The notes under the pieces were generated by a model that saw only the letters and a list, made by a program, of their open reading frames with translations, ran no database searches and was not told the origin of the DNA. Source: Streptomyces cucumeris (GTDB taxonomy: Bacteria; Actinomycetota; Actinomycetes; Streptomycetales; Streptomycetaceae). Taken from it: 41,141 nt of DNA. Both the position numbers and the translations under genes were made by a program. Of the stretch, positions 15,933 to 24,207 are shown piece by piece. Where the stretch lies: positions 1 to 41,141 of the forward strand of contig NZ_JANCLX010000053.1 in the NCBI RefSeq assembly GCF_024295805.1, given 5' to 3'. Each line of letters opens with the position of its first letter. The stretch's first letter is position 1.

Positions 15933-17336
15933 TCACGGCTTCCGTATCGCGGCCCGCCCGGAGAAGAAGGCGGCGGGTGTGCACGAGGAGCCCGCATCTG
16001 TGCCCTGTCCACCGGGGACGTTGCAGCGCACGGCGAGTACCACGTTCTCACCGGCCTTGAACTCGAGCGGCTTGTTGAAGTGGCGGTCCAGATCGCGGTA
16101 GGAGTCCAGACCCAGCTGCATCAGTACGTCGTCATCGCGCTGGAGGCGCACGATACCGGTGTCTCCGGCGGTGTTCTCGAAGAAGATGTCACTGATGTAC
16201 ATCGTGGTGCCGTCCGGCACCGTGTACCGCGCCGCGGTGTTGAAATCCTCGGACGCCGTGGCGTCGGCCTCGATCCGGAAACCGGCGGCCCGGGACCCGC
16301 CGCCGTCCGCCCCGCCGGACCCGCCGGACTCGCCCTCCGGTGGATTCTCCCCGCCCCCGCCGCTCTTGCCGCCCGTGTCGCCCTGCTCCCCGCCCTTCCC
16401 GCCGTCCGGGGGCGGTGGTTCATCCGGGTGCGGTGAACCACCGCCCCCGGCACCCCCGCCACTCGGTGCCTCCGACGCTCCGCCCGTCGTGCCGCCTTTC
16501 GGCCCCTTGCCGCCGCCGGCGCCCGGCGAGCCGCCCCCGCCTCCGGGCTCCTGCCCGGAGGGATCGTTGGCCTGTTTGCGGGCCTCGCTCTCGACCGTCG
16601 GTTGTAGAACGAGGAACCACAGGGCCATGAACGCCATGATGGCGGCCGCCAGTGCCAGTACGAATGCCGAGGCCCCGGCCGAGACCACCGCGGCCTTGAC
16701 GAGTGTGCCCTCCGCGGTCCGCTCCTGGTCGTCCTCGCCACCCACGACGAGGACCTGGAACGGCAGGCTGACGTCGGCCCCGCGCCACAGCAGCCGCCTC
16801 GGTCTGACCCGAAGGGGCACCACGACGCCCTTGCCGCGGGCCACCTCCACCTCATCGTGCTTGAACGCCTTCCGCAGGGCGGCGTCCGGGTCCGACGCGA
16901 ACAGACGTGCCGCGAGCGGCGCGTTCCCGTGGTTGTCCACCACCACGTGGTACCGCCCGGAGAACCGGCCGCGTCCGGTGCCGGGGCGCAGTGTGACGGC
17001 GAAGTCCGTGAAAGCGCCCACCGCGACGGTGGCCTCTTCCACCACGGATCCCTCGATGTCCTCGCTGGACATGACGCGCAGGGCGAAACGGGCCTCACCG
17101 GCGGCCAGTGCCGTGGACTTGGCGGGCTTGAACACGATCTCGGCCGCGACGCACTGGTCCGGGAAGACATTGGCTTCGGTGGGCTCGACCGAGATCCAGT
17201 CCTTGGCGTCGCCGACGATGTCCAGCCGGAAGTGGTCGACGACCGAGCCGGTGTTGACGATCTGGACGGTCTGCCTGCTCTCCTCGCCCGGGATCGCGGT
17301 GACGTTGTCTTCCAGCAGCAAAACGATGGCTCCCAC
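15933..17336 (-). CDS. Membrane-anchored Ig-like protein of the CIS operon ('hydrolytic protein' type)
   Basis: About 467 residues from the GTG at 17336, where the conserved-looking start GAIVLLLEDNVTAIPG begins; an in-frame ATG at 17390 would add 18 residues. Residues 1-220 form two Ig-like/COG1470-type beta domains (QTVQIVNTGSVVDHFRLDIV, YHVVVDNHGNAPLAARLF). A membrane helix (FVLALAAAIMAFMALWFLVL) follows near residue 240, then about 100 residues of Gly/Pro/Ser linker. A C-terminal beta-sandwich-like domain has YISDIFFENTAGDTGIVRL and two cysteines. Streptomyces CIS loci commonly carry a protein of this layout. With no signal peptide, the Ig part is likely cytosolic and the tail exported. 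Membrane attachment of the particle is an attractive but inferred role. Confidence 0.75.
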   Translation of the reverse strand: MGAIVLLLEDNVTAIPGEESRQTVQIVNTGSVVDHFRLDIVGDAKDWISVEPTEANVFPDQCVAAEIVFKPAKSTALAAGEARFALRVMSSEDIEGSVVEEATVAVGAFTDFAVTLRPGTGRGRFSGRYHVVVDNHGNAPLAARLFASDPDAALRKAFKHDEVEVARGKGVVVPLRVRPRRLLWRGADVSLPFQVLVVGGEDDQERTAEGTLVKAAVVSAGASAFVLALAAAIMAFMALWFLVLQPTVESEARKQANDPSGQEPGGGGGSPGAGGGKGPKGGTTGGASEAPSGGGAGGGGSPHPDEPPPPDGGKGGEQGDTGGKSGGGGENPPEGESGGSGGADGGGSRAAGFRIEADATASEDFNTAARYTVPDGTTMYISDIFFENTAGDTGIVRLQRDDDVLMQLGLDSYRDLDRHFNKPLEFKAGENVVLAVRCNVPGGQGTDAGSSCTPAAFFSGRAAIRKP

Positions 17337-17470
17337 GTCCTCAGCCTGTTCCTCCGGCGATGTACGGCGCAGAGCCCACCGGCCGGTCATCCGGGCGCGA
17401 GGATCTGCACGATGGGGAAGCGGCGACGTGCGGTGTCATCCGCGGTCCTCCTCCGGCGGTCGGGGCGGGG

Positions 17471-19408
17471 TCAGGAAAGCAGCGAGAACCATTCGAGTTC
17501 CGCGATGGCCACGTCGTCGTTCTTCTTGGCAGGGAACGTGTCGCCCACGGACACCTTGATGCCCTTGATGCCGGTGGCGCCCTTCAGCGAGAACTTCTGC
17601 GGCTTGGCCGTGTCCTCCAGCGTGATCACGGATGTCTTCCCATTGGTGAAGGTCAGGAGCAGGATGCGGGGGCGCCCGTGCTCGGTGAGCGCGTCCGCCG
17701 CACCCGAGGTGACGATCAGCTGATCGAGGCTGACCAGCCGGTCGAACTCCAGCTTCGCCGTGGCCCGTTGGGCGTCCTGCCCCTCGGCCTCGAACGGCGC
17801 CAGCCAGTAGGAGTTGCTGTACTGGTCCAGGAGCTTGTCCGCCCCGTGGCCCTTCACCGAGGTCTTCGACGTCGCCTTCTCCGGCCGGACCGGCGAGTAT
17901 CGCGACTCCAGGAACCCCTTCGCCTTGTCCCGTACCCCCTGCACCTCCGAGTTGACCGCGTTGCGGTACGGCGGATAGCTCGCGTACACGACGCAGGACA
18001 GGCAGAACAGCAGCCCCCCGACTATCTTGATCTTGTCGAAGGCCGTCCGCCAGCGGTCGTTGGGCGCGGTGTCGCCCGACGCCTGCCCCGATCCCGTGCC
18101 CAGTGGTACGACGCGGGGGCCACGCCGGAAACGCAATCTGCGCCACCAGGGGAGCCTGGCGACCTCCGCCTCGTCGAGATCCGTGCCACAGCGTGCGCAG
18201 AACCTGCGGGTGGGTCTGTTTCCCTGTCCGCAGTCGCCGCAGATCAGATCCCCGGGGCGCAGCGGGTTGGTGCGCGGTGTGCGGCGGTCCCGCTGACGCC
18301 GCCGGTGCGGGGGCGTCTGGGGGAGGACCTCGTCCACGTCCTCGTCGTCCGGCTCGTCGTCCGCCGGACGGCGTGGCGCCACGGGCGCGACAAGCGCGGC
18401 GTCACGCGCCCGCGCCGGGGCGGGCGCCGGAGGAGGGGGCACCGGAAGGGGAATGCTGATGGTCTGTTCGGGGTCGTCGTCGGACATCTGACCAGAGGGC
18501 ACCGGTCCCCGGCCCGCCACGTCGCTGTCGTCTCCGCGTACCGAGGAGGACGGTGAGCCGGGGAGCGGCGGTCCCCCTGTGGAGGTGGGCGCGGTGGGCG
18601 CTGTGCCGAGGCCCGCTGATGGTGCCCCTCCCCATGGTGGCGTACCGGGGCCCGGTGGCCGTGTGCCGCCCAGTGGCGGTGGCGTGCCGAGCCCGAGGGG
18701 TCGCGATGTACCGTCCGGTGGGGTTGGTGCTGTGCCGGGACCCGGAGGGCGTGGGGTGCCCAGTGGGGGTGGTGGCGTACCGAGGCCACGAGGTTGTCCT
18801 CCTCCCGGTGGAGTTGCCGGTGCGCCGGGGCCCGGGGGGCGCGTTCCGCCGAGTGGTGGCGGCGTAGGGAGCCCCAGCGGCCGTGTGCCGCCGAGTGGTG
18901 GCGGTGTGCCGAGGCCCGGTGGGCGTGCTCCGCCGAGTGGTGGTGGCGAGCCCAGCCCTGGTGGGCGTGTGCCGCCCGGTGGTGTGCCGAGGCCGGGTGA
19001 CCGTGTGCCGCCCAGTGGTGGCGGGGTACCCAGCCCCGGCGGGCGTGCTCCGCCCAAGGGCGGCGGGGTGCCGAGGCCGGGTGGGCGCGCTCCGCCCAGT
19101 GGCGGCGGAGTGCCCAGGCCCGGAGGTTGCAGCCCGCCCGGTCTGGCTCCGAGGCCGCCCAGACCCGTCGGCACCTGTACCGGGCCCCGCGTGGCCGTCG
19201 GCGTGAGCGCCTGGGCCGCGGCCTGCTGGACGCGGAGGAACCATGGCGTTCTGCGCTGCGGCGGGTCGGGCTCCGGCTCCGGCGGGTTCTCCTCGCGGCG
19301 TACCTCCGGCTCGACACGTTCACCGGACCACTCCAGGAACGCACCGCAGGAACCGCAGAAATCATCGGCGTCCTGGTTCCGGCCGCGACAGCGACGGCAC
19401 ATGATCAC
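17471..19408 (-). CDS. Double zinc-ribbon, repeat-rich, TM protein with discoidin-like C-domain (CIS-linked)
   Basis: 645 residues. The GTG start overlaps the tail-protein-I stop by 4 bp. Residues 1-25 form a zinc ribbon (CRRC, CGSC). Residues about 85-270 are imperfect 12-14-residue repeats of the type RPPGLGTPPPLGG. A second zinc ribbon follows (CGDC, CARC), then a basic patch (WWRRLRFRRG) and a single membrane helix (IVGGLLFCLSCVVYASY). The last 150 residues resemble a discoidin/NADase-type glycan-binding domain (DQYSNSYWLAPFEAEGQ, AKLEFDRLVSLDQLIV, KGIKVSVGDTF). The topology is zinc ribbons in the cytosol and glycan-binding domain outside. This fits an anchor linking a cytosolic contractile particle to the envelope, but no enzymatic motif or direct proof is visible. 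Confidence 0.75.
   Translation of the reverse strand: MIMCRRCRGRNQDADDFCGSCGAFLEWSGERVEPEVRREENPPEPEPDPPQRRTPWFLRVQQAAAQALTPTATRGPVQVPTGLGGLGARPGGLQPPGLGTPPPLGGARPPGLGTPPPLGGARPPGLGTPPPLGGTRSPGLGTPPGGTRPPGLGSPPPLGGARPPGLGTPPPLGGTRPLGLPTPPPLGGTRPPGPGAPATPPGGGQPRGLGTPPPPLGTPRPPGPGTAPTPPDGTSRPLGLGTPPPLGGTRPPGPGTPPWGGAPSAGLGTAPTAPTSTGGPPLPGSPSSSVRGDDSDVAGRGPVPSGQMSDDDPEQTISIPLPVPPPPAPAPARARDAALVAPVAPRRPADDEPDDEDVDEVLPQTPPHRRRQRDRRTPRTNPLRPGDLICGDCGQGNRPTRRFCARCGTDLDEAEVARLPWWRRLRFRRGPRVVPLGTGSGQASGDTAPNDRWRTAFDKIKIVGGLLFCLSCVVYASYPPYRNAVNSEVQGVRDKAKGFLESRYSPVRPEKATSKTSVKGHGADKLLDQYSNSYWLAPFEAEGQDAQRATAKLEFDRLVSLDQLIVTSGAADALTEHGRPRILLLTFTNGKTSVITLEDTAKPQKFSLKGATGIKGIKVSVGDTFPAKKNDDVAIAELEWFSLLS
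18600..19130 (-). repeat. In-frame tandem repeats encoding GLGTPPPLGG-type units
   Basis: Imperfect 36-42-bp tandem units fill the middle of the double zinc-ribbon gene. Each encodes roughly R-P-P-G-L-G-T-P-P-P-L-G-G, and the copies near 18880-19110 are the most alike. Unit length is always a multiple of three, so gain or loss keeps the frame. The array is prone to copy-number variation and to assembly error. Confidence 0.8.
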
Positions 19409-19944
19409 TTGGTCACCACCTCCGAGCGGTACGGGACATGGGCGGGCAGGAACTCACGGATGACTTCTTCCAACGCGGCCGGATCGACCTCGCGCCCCGC
19501 GGGCACCATGACGCGGATCAGGGTGACGGGCGGCAGCCCGGTGGGGATCGGTGTCTCCGGGGCCGCGGATGTGAACACACCTCCGCTGTCCACCAGTTCC
19601 ACCGTTCCGCCCGTGGCCAGGGCGATCCGCTCGCGGACACCGTCGACCGTGCCCCGCGTTCGGTGGCCCGACACCGCGTGCGCGGTCGCCGCTCGCTGCC
19701 GCCACTCGGGCCAGTTCTCATCGAGCTGGGTCCCCATCCGGTCGGCGAGCCAGCGCAGGAAGTCCGGTGGCGTCAGCCAGGGATCGAGATAGGCGTCCAG
19801 ACAGTCGAGCGTGCTGATGACGGGGGCGATGACCTCGTCCCAGCCCGCGGTGAGGCGGAGGGTGAAGTCGTCGTCCTGGTAGACGGCGGGCAAAAGCTGG
19901 GCCAGGGAGTAGGGGCTGCCCAGGCCGGGGACCGCGGTCCTCAT
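19405..19944 (-). CDS. Phage tail protein I-like baseplate component (Afp12 type)
   Basis: 179 residues. The tail-protein-I signature is present: SLAQLLPAVYQDDDFTLRLT, DCLDAYLDPWLTPPDFLRWL, ADRMGTQLDENWPEWRQRAA, HRTRGTVDGVRERIALATGG, and the closing EFLPAHVPYRSEVV. In P2-like tails and extracellular CIS it joins baseplate wedges to the rest of the plate. The ATG overlaps the baseplate J stop by 4 bp and the stop overlaps the next start by 4 bp, so stoichiometric translation from one mRNA is expected. Confidence 0.9.
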   Translation of the reverse strand: MRTAVPGLGSPYSLAQLLPAVYQDDDFTLRLTAGWDEVIAPVISTLDCLDAYLDPWLTPPDFLRWLADRMGTQLDENWPEWRQRAATAHAVSGHRTRGTVDGVRERIALATGGTVELVDSGGVFTSAAPETPIPTGLPPVTLIRVMVPAGREVDPAALEEVIREFLPAHVPYRSEVVTK

Positions 19945-21899
19945 CGCGCCTCCTCCACCTTGAGGTGGTGGTCGTAGGACACGACGAGGCTGTGGCGGGA
20001 GAGGTCGATACGCCGGCTTTCCTGTCCGCGCTCCCCGGTGACGGGGTTGGCGGCGAACAGGCGGACGTCGTCGACCAGATCGGCGCCGTCGACACGTTGC
20101 AGCAGGGCGAATATCTCACCCACCTGCACCGGTCGGCCGAAGGGCCACCCGTCGCCGTGGGGCCCGCCGGTCAGCGGGTCCAGAAAGCGGTACAGGGCCT
20201 TCTCGGCGTCCTCCCGCACCCGCTCGGCCGTGGCCCGGCGATGCGCGGTGATCCTGGCGACCACCGTGACGCCCCGGTACAGCGGTGGTTCGATCATGAT
20301 GCGGGTGCCCACGAGGCGGACCTCGTCGAGCCGCGCCGCCACGCGGTCCAGGGTGTCCTGGGCGGGGACAAGGTGTTCCAGGCGTACCCGCTCGCCGGGC
20401 GGGGCCGCGGGGACGACCAGCACCTGGACACTGCCCGGTTCCTCCATCGGCAGACAGCGGGCGCGCGCCAGCTCGGGAGCCGCCTGCCGGGCGATGGTCT
20501 CGAAGTCCTCCGCGGTGACCGCGCGGTTGCTGCTGCGCAGCAGCAGCGGCCCCCGTGCGACGGCTTCGGCGAGCGTCTCGCCGTCCACACCGCCCTGTGC
20601 CGGCCTCCGGTTCTCGACCCCGCTGATGAAGGGGATGGACGACATCAGGGAACGCACCGCGCCCGCGGCCACGTTCCCGCGTGCCCCGCCTCCCACGGCG
20701 AGCCCCCGGACGCGCACCGCGGCTCCCGCCGCCGGAACCCCGCCGAACCGGCGTAGCGAACCGTCGGGTTGGCGCACCGCGGGCCCGAGCCGGACCTCTC
20801 CGGCCACCGCGTCCAGGATGAAGTGGCGGTCATCGGGGCCGCTGGCCGAGAAGTCGTCCACCCGCGTCCACACCTCCCACGCGGTGTCACCGCCCGGGGC
20901 CAGGGTTTCCAGCACAGGTGGTCCACCGGGTGCCAGGACCGGACCGTGCCGCAGGGCGAATCGCTGGCCGGGCACGCCCTCGGCCTCCTCGAGATCCTCC
21001 TCGTCCACCTCCTCGACATGGGCGGCACGGACCGTGGCGCCGACCGTCGCCACGGTCAGTCCGTGCACGATGGGGCTGGAGCTGTAGCCGGGCAGGTCGT
21101 CCCGCGGATCGAGCACACGCGCCCGGAGCCATCCGGCCATGTGCCCACCGAGGACTGAGGAGGTGTGCCCACCGGGAACGTGGACGACGACGTGGCCGGA
21201 CCGGTTGAGGCCACCGGTCTCGTCCAGGGACACCTCACATGCGGACCACTCCGCCCCGGTCCACGCCTCCCAGACGAGCGGTGGGTCGTCGGGGTCCACG
21301 CCGACTCCGTCGATACGGCCGTCGAAGTCCAGCCGTACGGCGCAGTGCGGCACCGCGCCGTCCAGTCCGAGCACGAGGCCGTCACCGGCTCGCGGGTACT
21401 CCCCGAACGCCGGGAAGGGATCGCGCAGCCCGTGTTTTCCGTAGTCGTGTTCCAGGTGTCCGTCGTGGTCCGGGCGGAACGTCAGTACCCGTACGAGCTG
21501 GGTCGGTACCAGGGTCACCTCGTGGTCCGTGCGGAAGCCGATCGCCTCCTCGGCCTCGGTCCGTACCGTCGCGACCCGGGTGCCTTCGTGGACCACCAGC
21601 GGCGCCTCCGTGACCGGGGTGGTGGACCAGAAGGTGACGGGTACCCGCGCGGCGGCCGGTGGCAGCATCCGCAGTCCGATGAGATCGAGGAACTTGGCGT
21701 AGAGCCGGTCGGGCACCTGGTTGAGACGGTGCAGCATCTGGTCCGTCATCAGCGCGAAGGCTTCGATGAGGGTGATACCCGGATCGGAGAGGTTGTGGTC
21801 CGTCCACTCCGGGCAGCGACGCCTGATCAGCCGTTTCGCTTCGTCGACGAGATCCTGGAAGCGCCGGTCGTCGAGGTCGGGGGTGGGCAGCACGGTCAC
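19941..21899 (-). CDS. Baseplate J-like wedge protein (Afp11 type)
   Basis: 652 residues. The N-terminus is typical of the 'putative baseplate assembly protein' family: DRRFQDLVDEAKRLIRRRCP, EWTDHNLSDPGITLIEAFAL, then YAKFLDLIGLRMLPPAAARV. The baseplate J core includes FISGVENRRPAQGGVDGETL and SNRAVTAEDFETIARQAAPE. It forms the wedge that holds the baseplate closed before firing. Start and stop overlap the neighbours (gp25 upstream, tail protein I downstream) by 4 bp each. Confidence 0.92.
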   Translation of the reverse strand: MTVLPTPDLDDRRFQDLVDEAKRLIRRRCPEWTDHNLSDPGITLIEAFALMTDQMLHRLNQVPDRLYAKFLDLIGLRMLPPAAARVPVTFWSTTPVTEAPLVVHEGTRVATVRTEAEEAIGFRTDHEVTLVPTQLVRVLTFRPDHDGHLEHDYGKHGLRDPFPAFGEYPRAGDGLVLGLDGAVPHCAVRLDFDGRIDGVGVDPDDPPLVWEAWTGAEWSACEVSLDETGGLNRSGHVVVHVPGGHTSSVLGGHMAGWLRARVLDPRDDLPGYSSSPIVHGLTVATVGATVRAAHVEEVDEEDLEEAEGVPGQRFALRHGPVLAPGGPPVLETLAPGGDTAWEVWTRVDDFSASGPDDRHFILDAVAGEVRLGPAVRQPDGSLRRFGGVPAAGAAVRVRGLAVGGGARGNVAAGAVRSLMSSIPFISGVENRRPAQGGVDGETLAEAVARGPLLLRSSNRAVTAEDFETIARQAAPELARARCLPMEEPGSVQVLVVPAAPPGERVRLEHLVPAQDTLDRVAARLDEVRLVGTRIMIEPPLYRGVTVVARITAHRRATAERVREDAEKALYRFLDPLTGGPHGDGWPFGRPVQVGEIFALLQRVDGADLVDDVRLFAANPVTGERGQESRRIDLSRHSLVVSYDHHLKVEEAR

Positions 21900-22318
21900 T
21901 GCGCTCCTTGCTGATCGGCCGCACCGGTGTCATCCGGCACGGTGTAGAAGGGGAAGACCATGTTCCGGGGGTCGTCGGACTCCCGGGCCGCGTAGGTGAT
22001 CACGATGTTGACCAGCGTCGGAGTGTCCGGGTCCCGATGCACCTGGACCTCCGACACGGCGGCGCGCGGCTCCCAGGCGGTCAGCGAGGCGGAGACCTCC
22101 CGGCTGATCTCGTCGAGGGTGTCCGGGTCGGTGCCCGCGAAGACGAAGTCCCGCAAACGTGAACCGAAGTGCGGCCGCATGGGCCGTTCGCCGGGGTAGG
22201 TCGTGAGGATCAGCCGCATGGACTGCTCGATGAGGGCGTGTCCGGAGCGGGTCCGCACGGCGCCGTTACCGCCCACCCCCGGGGGGAAGGCCCACCCCGT
22301 GCCGATGAAGTCTTCCAT
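21896..22318 (-). CDS. gp25/GPW-family baseplate protein (Afp9 type)
   Basis: 140 residues. The lysozyme-like gp25 fold is recognised by GTGWAFPPGVGGNGAVRT, IEQSMRLILTTYPGERPMRP, HFGSRLRDFVFAGTD, and the ITYAARESDDPRNMVFPFYT C-terminus. In all contractile tails it bridges baseplate and first sheath ring and nucleates sheath assembly. It lies 20 bp after the hub gene and overlaps baseplate J by 4 bp. Confidence 0.92.
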   Translation of the reverse strand: MEDFIGTGWAFPPGVGGNGAVRTRSGHALIEQSMRLILTTYPGERPMRPHFGSRLRDFVFAGTDPDTLDEISREVSASLTAWEPRAAVSEVQVHRDPDTPTLVNIVITYAARESDDPRNMVFPFYTVPDDTGAADQQGAQ

Positions 22319-22338
22319 GAACTACCCTCCTGGCCAGC

Positions 22339-24207
22339 TCAATTGAGCTCGATCTTCGCGCCCTTGATGGCGACGGTGCCGGAGCTCTCCAGAGTGATCG
22401 ATGACTGCGCACGCAGACTGAGCGAGGATCCGCCGTCGATGGAGACCCGGCCCCCGGTACCCGCGGTGATGTCCACCGCGCCGCCGTCCCCGCAGTCGAT
22501 GTGCAGGCGTCCCGCCCCCTTGCTGTCCGGTGGCTGGGGCCTGCACGTGAGGGTCACCGTGCCCGCCACCTGGTCGATGGCGAGCCCGAGACGCGCATCC
22601 TTCGTACCCAGCACGATGGCGGAGGCGGTCGGCGGCTGACCGGCCGCGGGTGGTATCCGGTCGTGGAAGGCGAGCATGTTCCCCGACGGGGAGACGATGC
22701 CCCGTCGCACCACCTCGGCGCTGCGGCCGGTGGCCTCGACGGCGGGACCGCCCAGGGCGTAGGCGCTGGAGTTGCTGAGCACACCGCCGACCACGTACGG
22801 ACGGCGTGGATCGCCGAGTTCGAACCCGAGGAGCACCTGATCCCCGACCTCCGGGAGCATGAGCCCGCCCGCGCGCCGGCCCCCCGCCACCTGGACGACC
22901 GGTGCCCAGTCGGTTTCATGGTCCGGGGCCAGCCAGGGGAGGACGGCCTTGACCCGGCCTTTTCCGGTGGGGTCGTTGACATCCGTCACCACCCCGCACA
23001 CCAGGCCGTTCATCCGTGGTGCGCCGGTGGGTGCCGTGGCACCGGCCAGCCCCAGAAGGGTGCGGTCCTCGCCGTTCCCGAGCTGGAGCCGGGTGCGGTA
23101 GCCGCCCTCCGAGGGGTCGAAGACATGCCGCGCGGCCACCACCGTCCACGTTCCGGCGAAGGGTTCGGGCGGCCCCTCCACCCGTACCGCCGCGCCCGCG
23201 CGCAGCCGAGGATCACCCCAGGCGGTCGCCTGGGCCTCGGCGAGACTTCCGGCCACGCGGCGGGTGGTGCCCGTCAGGGCCTCGTGGGCCGCGGGTTCGA
23301 TGGCGGCCCCGGCCGCCGGGGCGCAGTGGGTGACGATCCGCCCGGTGGCGGTCGGCGCCGGTCCCAGCGTCGGATCGGCGCCGGTCCTGGGGGCCGACGG
23401 TGTTCCGGTGCCGCGGAACGGGGCGATGACCGATGCCACCGTCGCGCCCAGGGCGTTGGTCGGCCCATCGGCCGTTCCCCCGGTCGGTGTCCGCACGGAC
23501 ACGGCTCTGGCCTCCAGCGGATCCCACACCCGCAGCTCCACTTCGGGTGAGAGATTGCCCGCGGTCACACGGGGGCGGAAGGTCCGCAGGTTCTCCTGGA
23601 GGGTCAGGGGCACCGGGGTGCCCGTCTCCTGGGCGGCGGGCCGGAAGTAGAAACCGTCCTCGTCGACTCCGAACCGGTAGCCGATCTCCCGGCACCGCCA
23701 GCTGAGGAAGTCCCAGTCCGTCTGGTTCGGCTGGCCGAGATGGGTGTGGGTGATGCGGGACGGTTCGATTCGGCCGATGGTGAGCCCGGCCTCCCGCGCG
23801 ATCCGGCGGGCGGCGTCCGCGTCCGTCGTGTTGAGGAAGGTGCGCACCCGTGAGCCGCGCTGCAGGCGGTGGCTGGGGTCATAGCCACGGACCACGGTGA
23901 CGAGCGCGAGATCGTAGTAGTCGCCCTCGAGCGCGGTGACCTCGCCCGAGCCGACGAGGACGGGCGGTGCGCCGTCCGGGTCGTGGGTCCACACCTCGAT
24001 GGTGGTGCCGAAGGTGATGCCCGCGCGGGTGAGCAGATCGCCGTCGTCGTCGCGGAACGTCACCTCGATCATGGTGGGCATATGGAGACGGCTGTCCACG
24101 ACCATGCGCAGGACGCGCTGTTGCAGTTCATCGGCGAGCGGCCGGGGGGCGGAACCTCCCACCCGCAGCACCGCCCGGGTCCGGGGCATACTGACCGGGG
24201 TGGTCAC
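22339..24207 (-). CDS. VgrG-like hub/spike protein (Afp8 type)
   Basis: 622 residues from the GTG at 24207, with GGGAGG 6 nt upstream and a 4-bp overlap with the preceding stop. The N-terminal half is a gp27/late-control-D type hub (RTFLNTTDADAARRIAREAG, HLGQPNQTDWDFLSWRCREI). Near residues 420-500 is the gp5-like OB domain (GVVTDVNDPTGKGRVKAVLP, LMLPEVGDQVLLGFELGDPR). The C-terminus is a short beta-prism (VSIDGGSSLSLRAQSSITLE, TVAIKGAKIELN). Trimers form the central hub and spike on which the PAAR tip sits. Its C-terminus is compact, without an appended effector domain. Confidence 0.93.
   Translation of the reverse strand: MTTPVSMPRTRAVLRVGGSAPRPLADELQQRVLRMVVDSRLHMPTMIEVTFRDDDGDLLTRAGITFGTTIEVWTHDPDGAPPVLVGSGEVTALEGDYYDLALVTVVRGYDPSHRLQRGSRVRTFLNTTDADAARRIAREAGLTIGRIEPSRITHTHLGQPNQTDWDFLSWRCREIGYRFGVDEDGFYFRPAAQETGTPVPLTLQENLRTFRPRVTAGNLSPEVELRVWDPLEARAVSVRTPTGGTADGPTNALGATVASVIAPFRGTGTPSAPRTGADPTLGPAPTATGRIVTHCAPAAGAAIEPAAHEALTGTTRRVAGSLAEAQATAWGDPRLRAGAAVRVEGPPEPFAGTWTVVAARHVFDPSEGGYRTRLQLGNGEDRTLLGLAGATAPTGAPRMNGLVCGVVTDVNDPTGKGRVKAVLPWLAPDHETDWAPVVQVAGGRRAGGLMLPEVGDQVLLGFELGDPRRPYVVGGVLSNSSAYALGGPAVEATGRSAEVVRRGIVSPSGNMLAFHDRIPPAAGQPPTASAIVLGTKDARLGLAIDQVAGTVTLTCRPQPPDSKGAGRLHIDCGDGGAVDITAGTGGRVSIDGGSSLSLRAQSSITLESSGTVAIKGAKIELN

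Noticed and set aside
18579..19463. Long rightward frame of 294 codons with Gly/Pro/Ser repeats
   Set aside because: It is the antisense shadow of the repeat array in the double zinc-ribbon CIS gene; it has no start signal and no recognisable fold.
22339..24207. A fused effector domain on the VgrG-like hub
   Set aside because: The C-terminus ends with a short beta-prism (GTVAIKGAKIELN) and has no appended catalytic domain.
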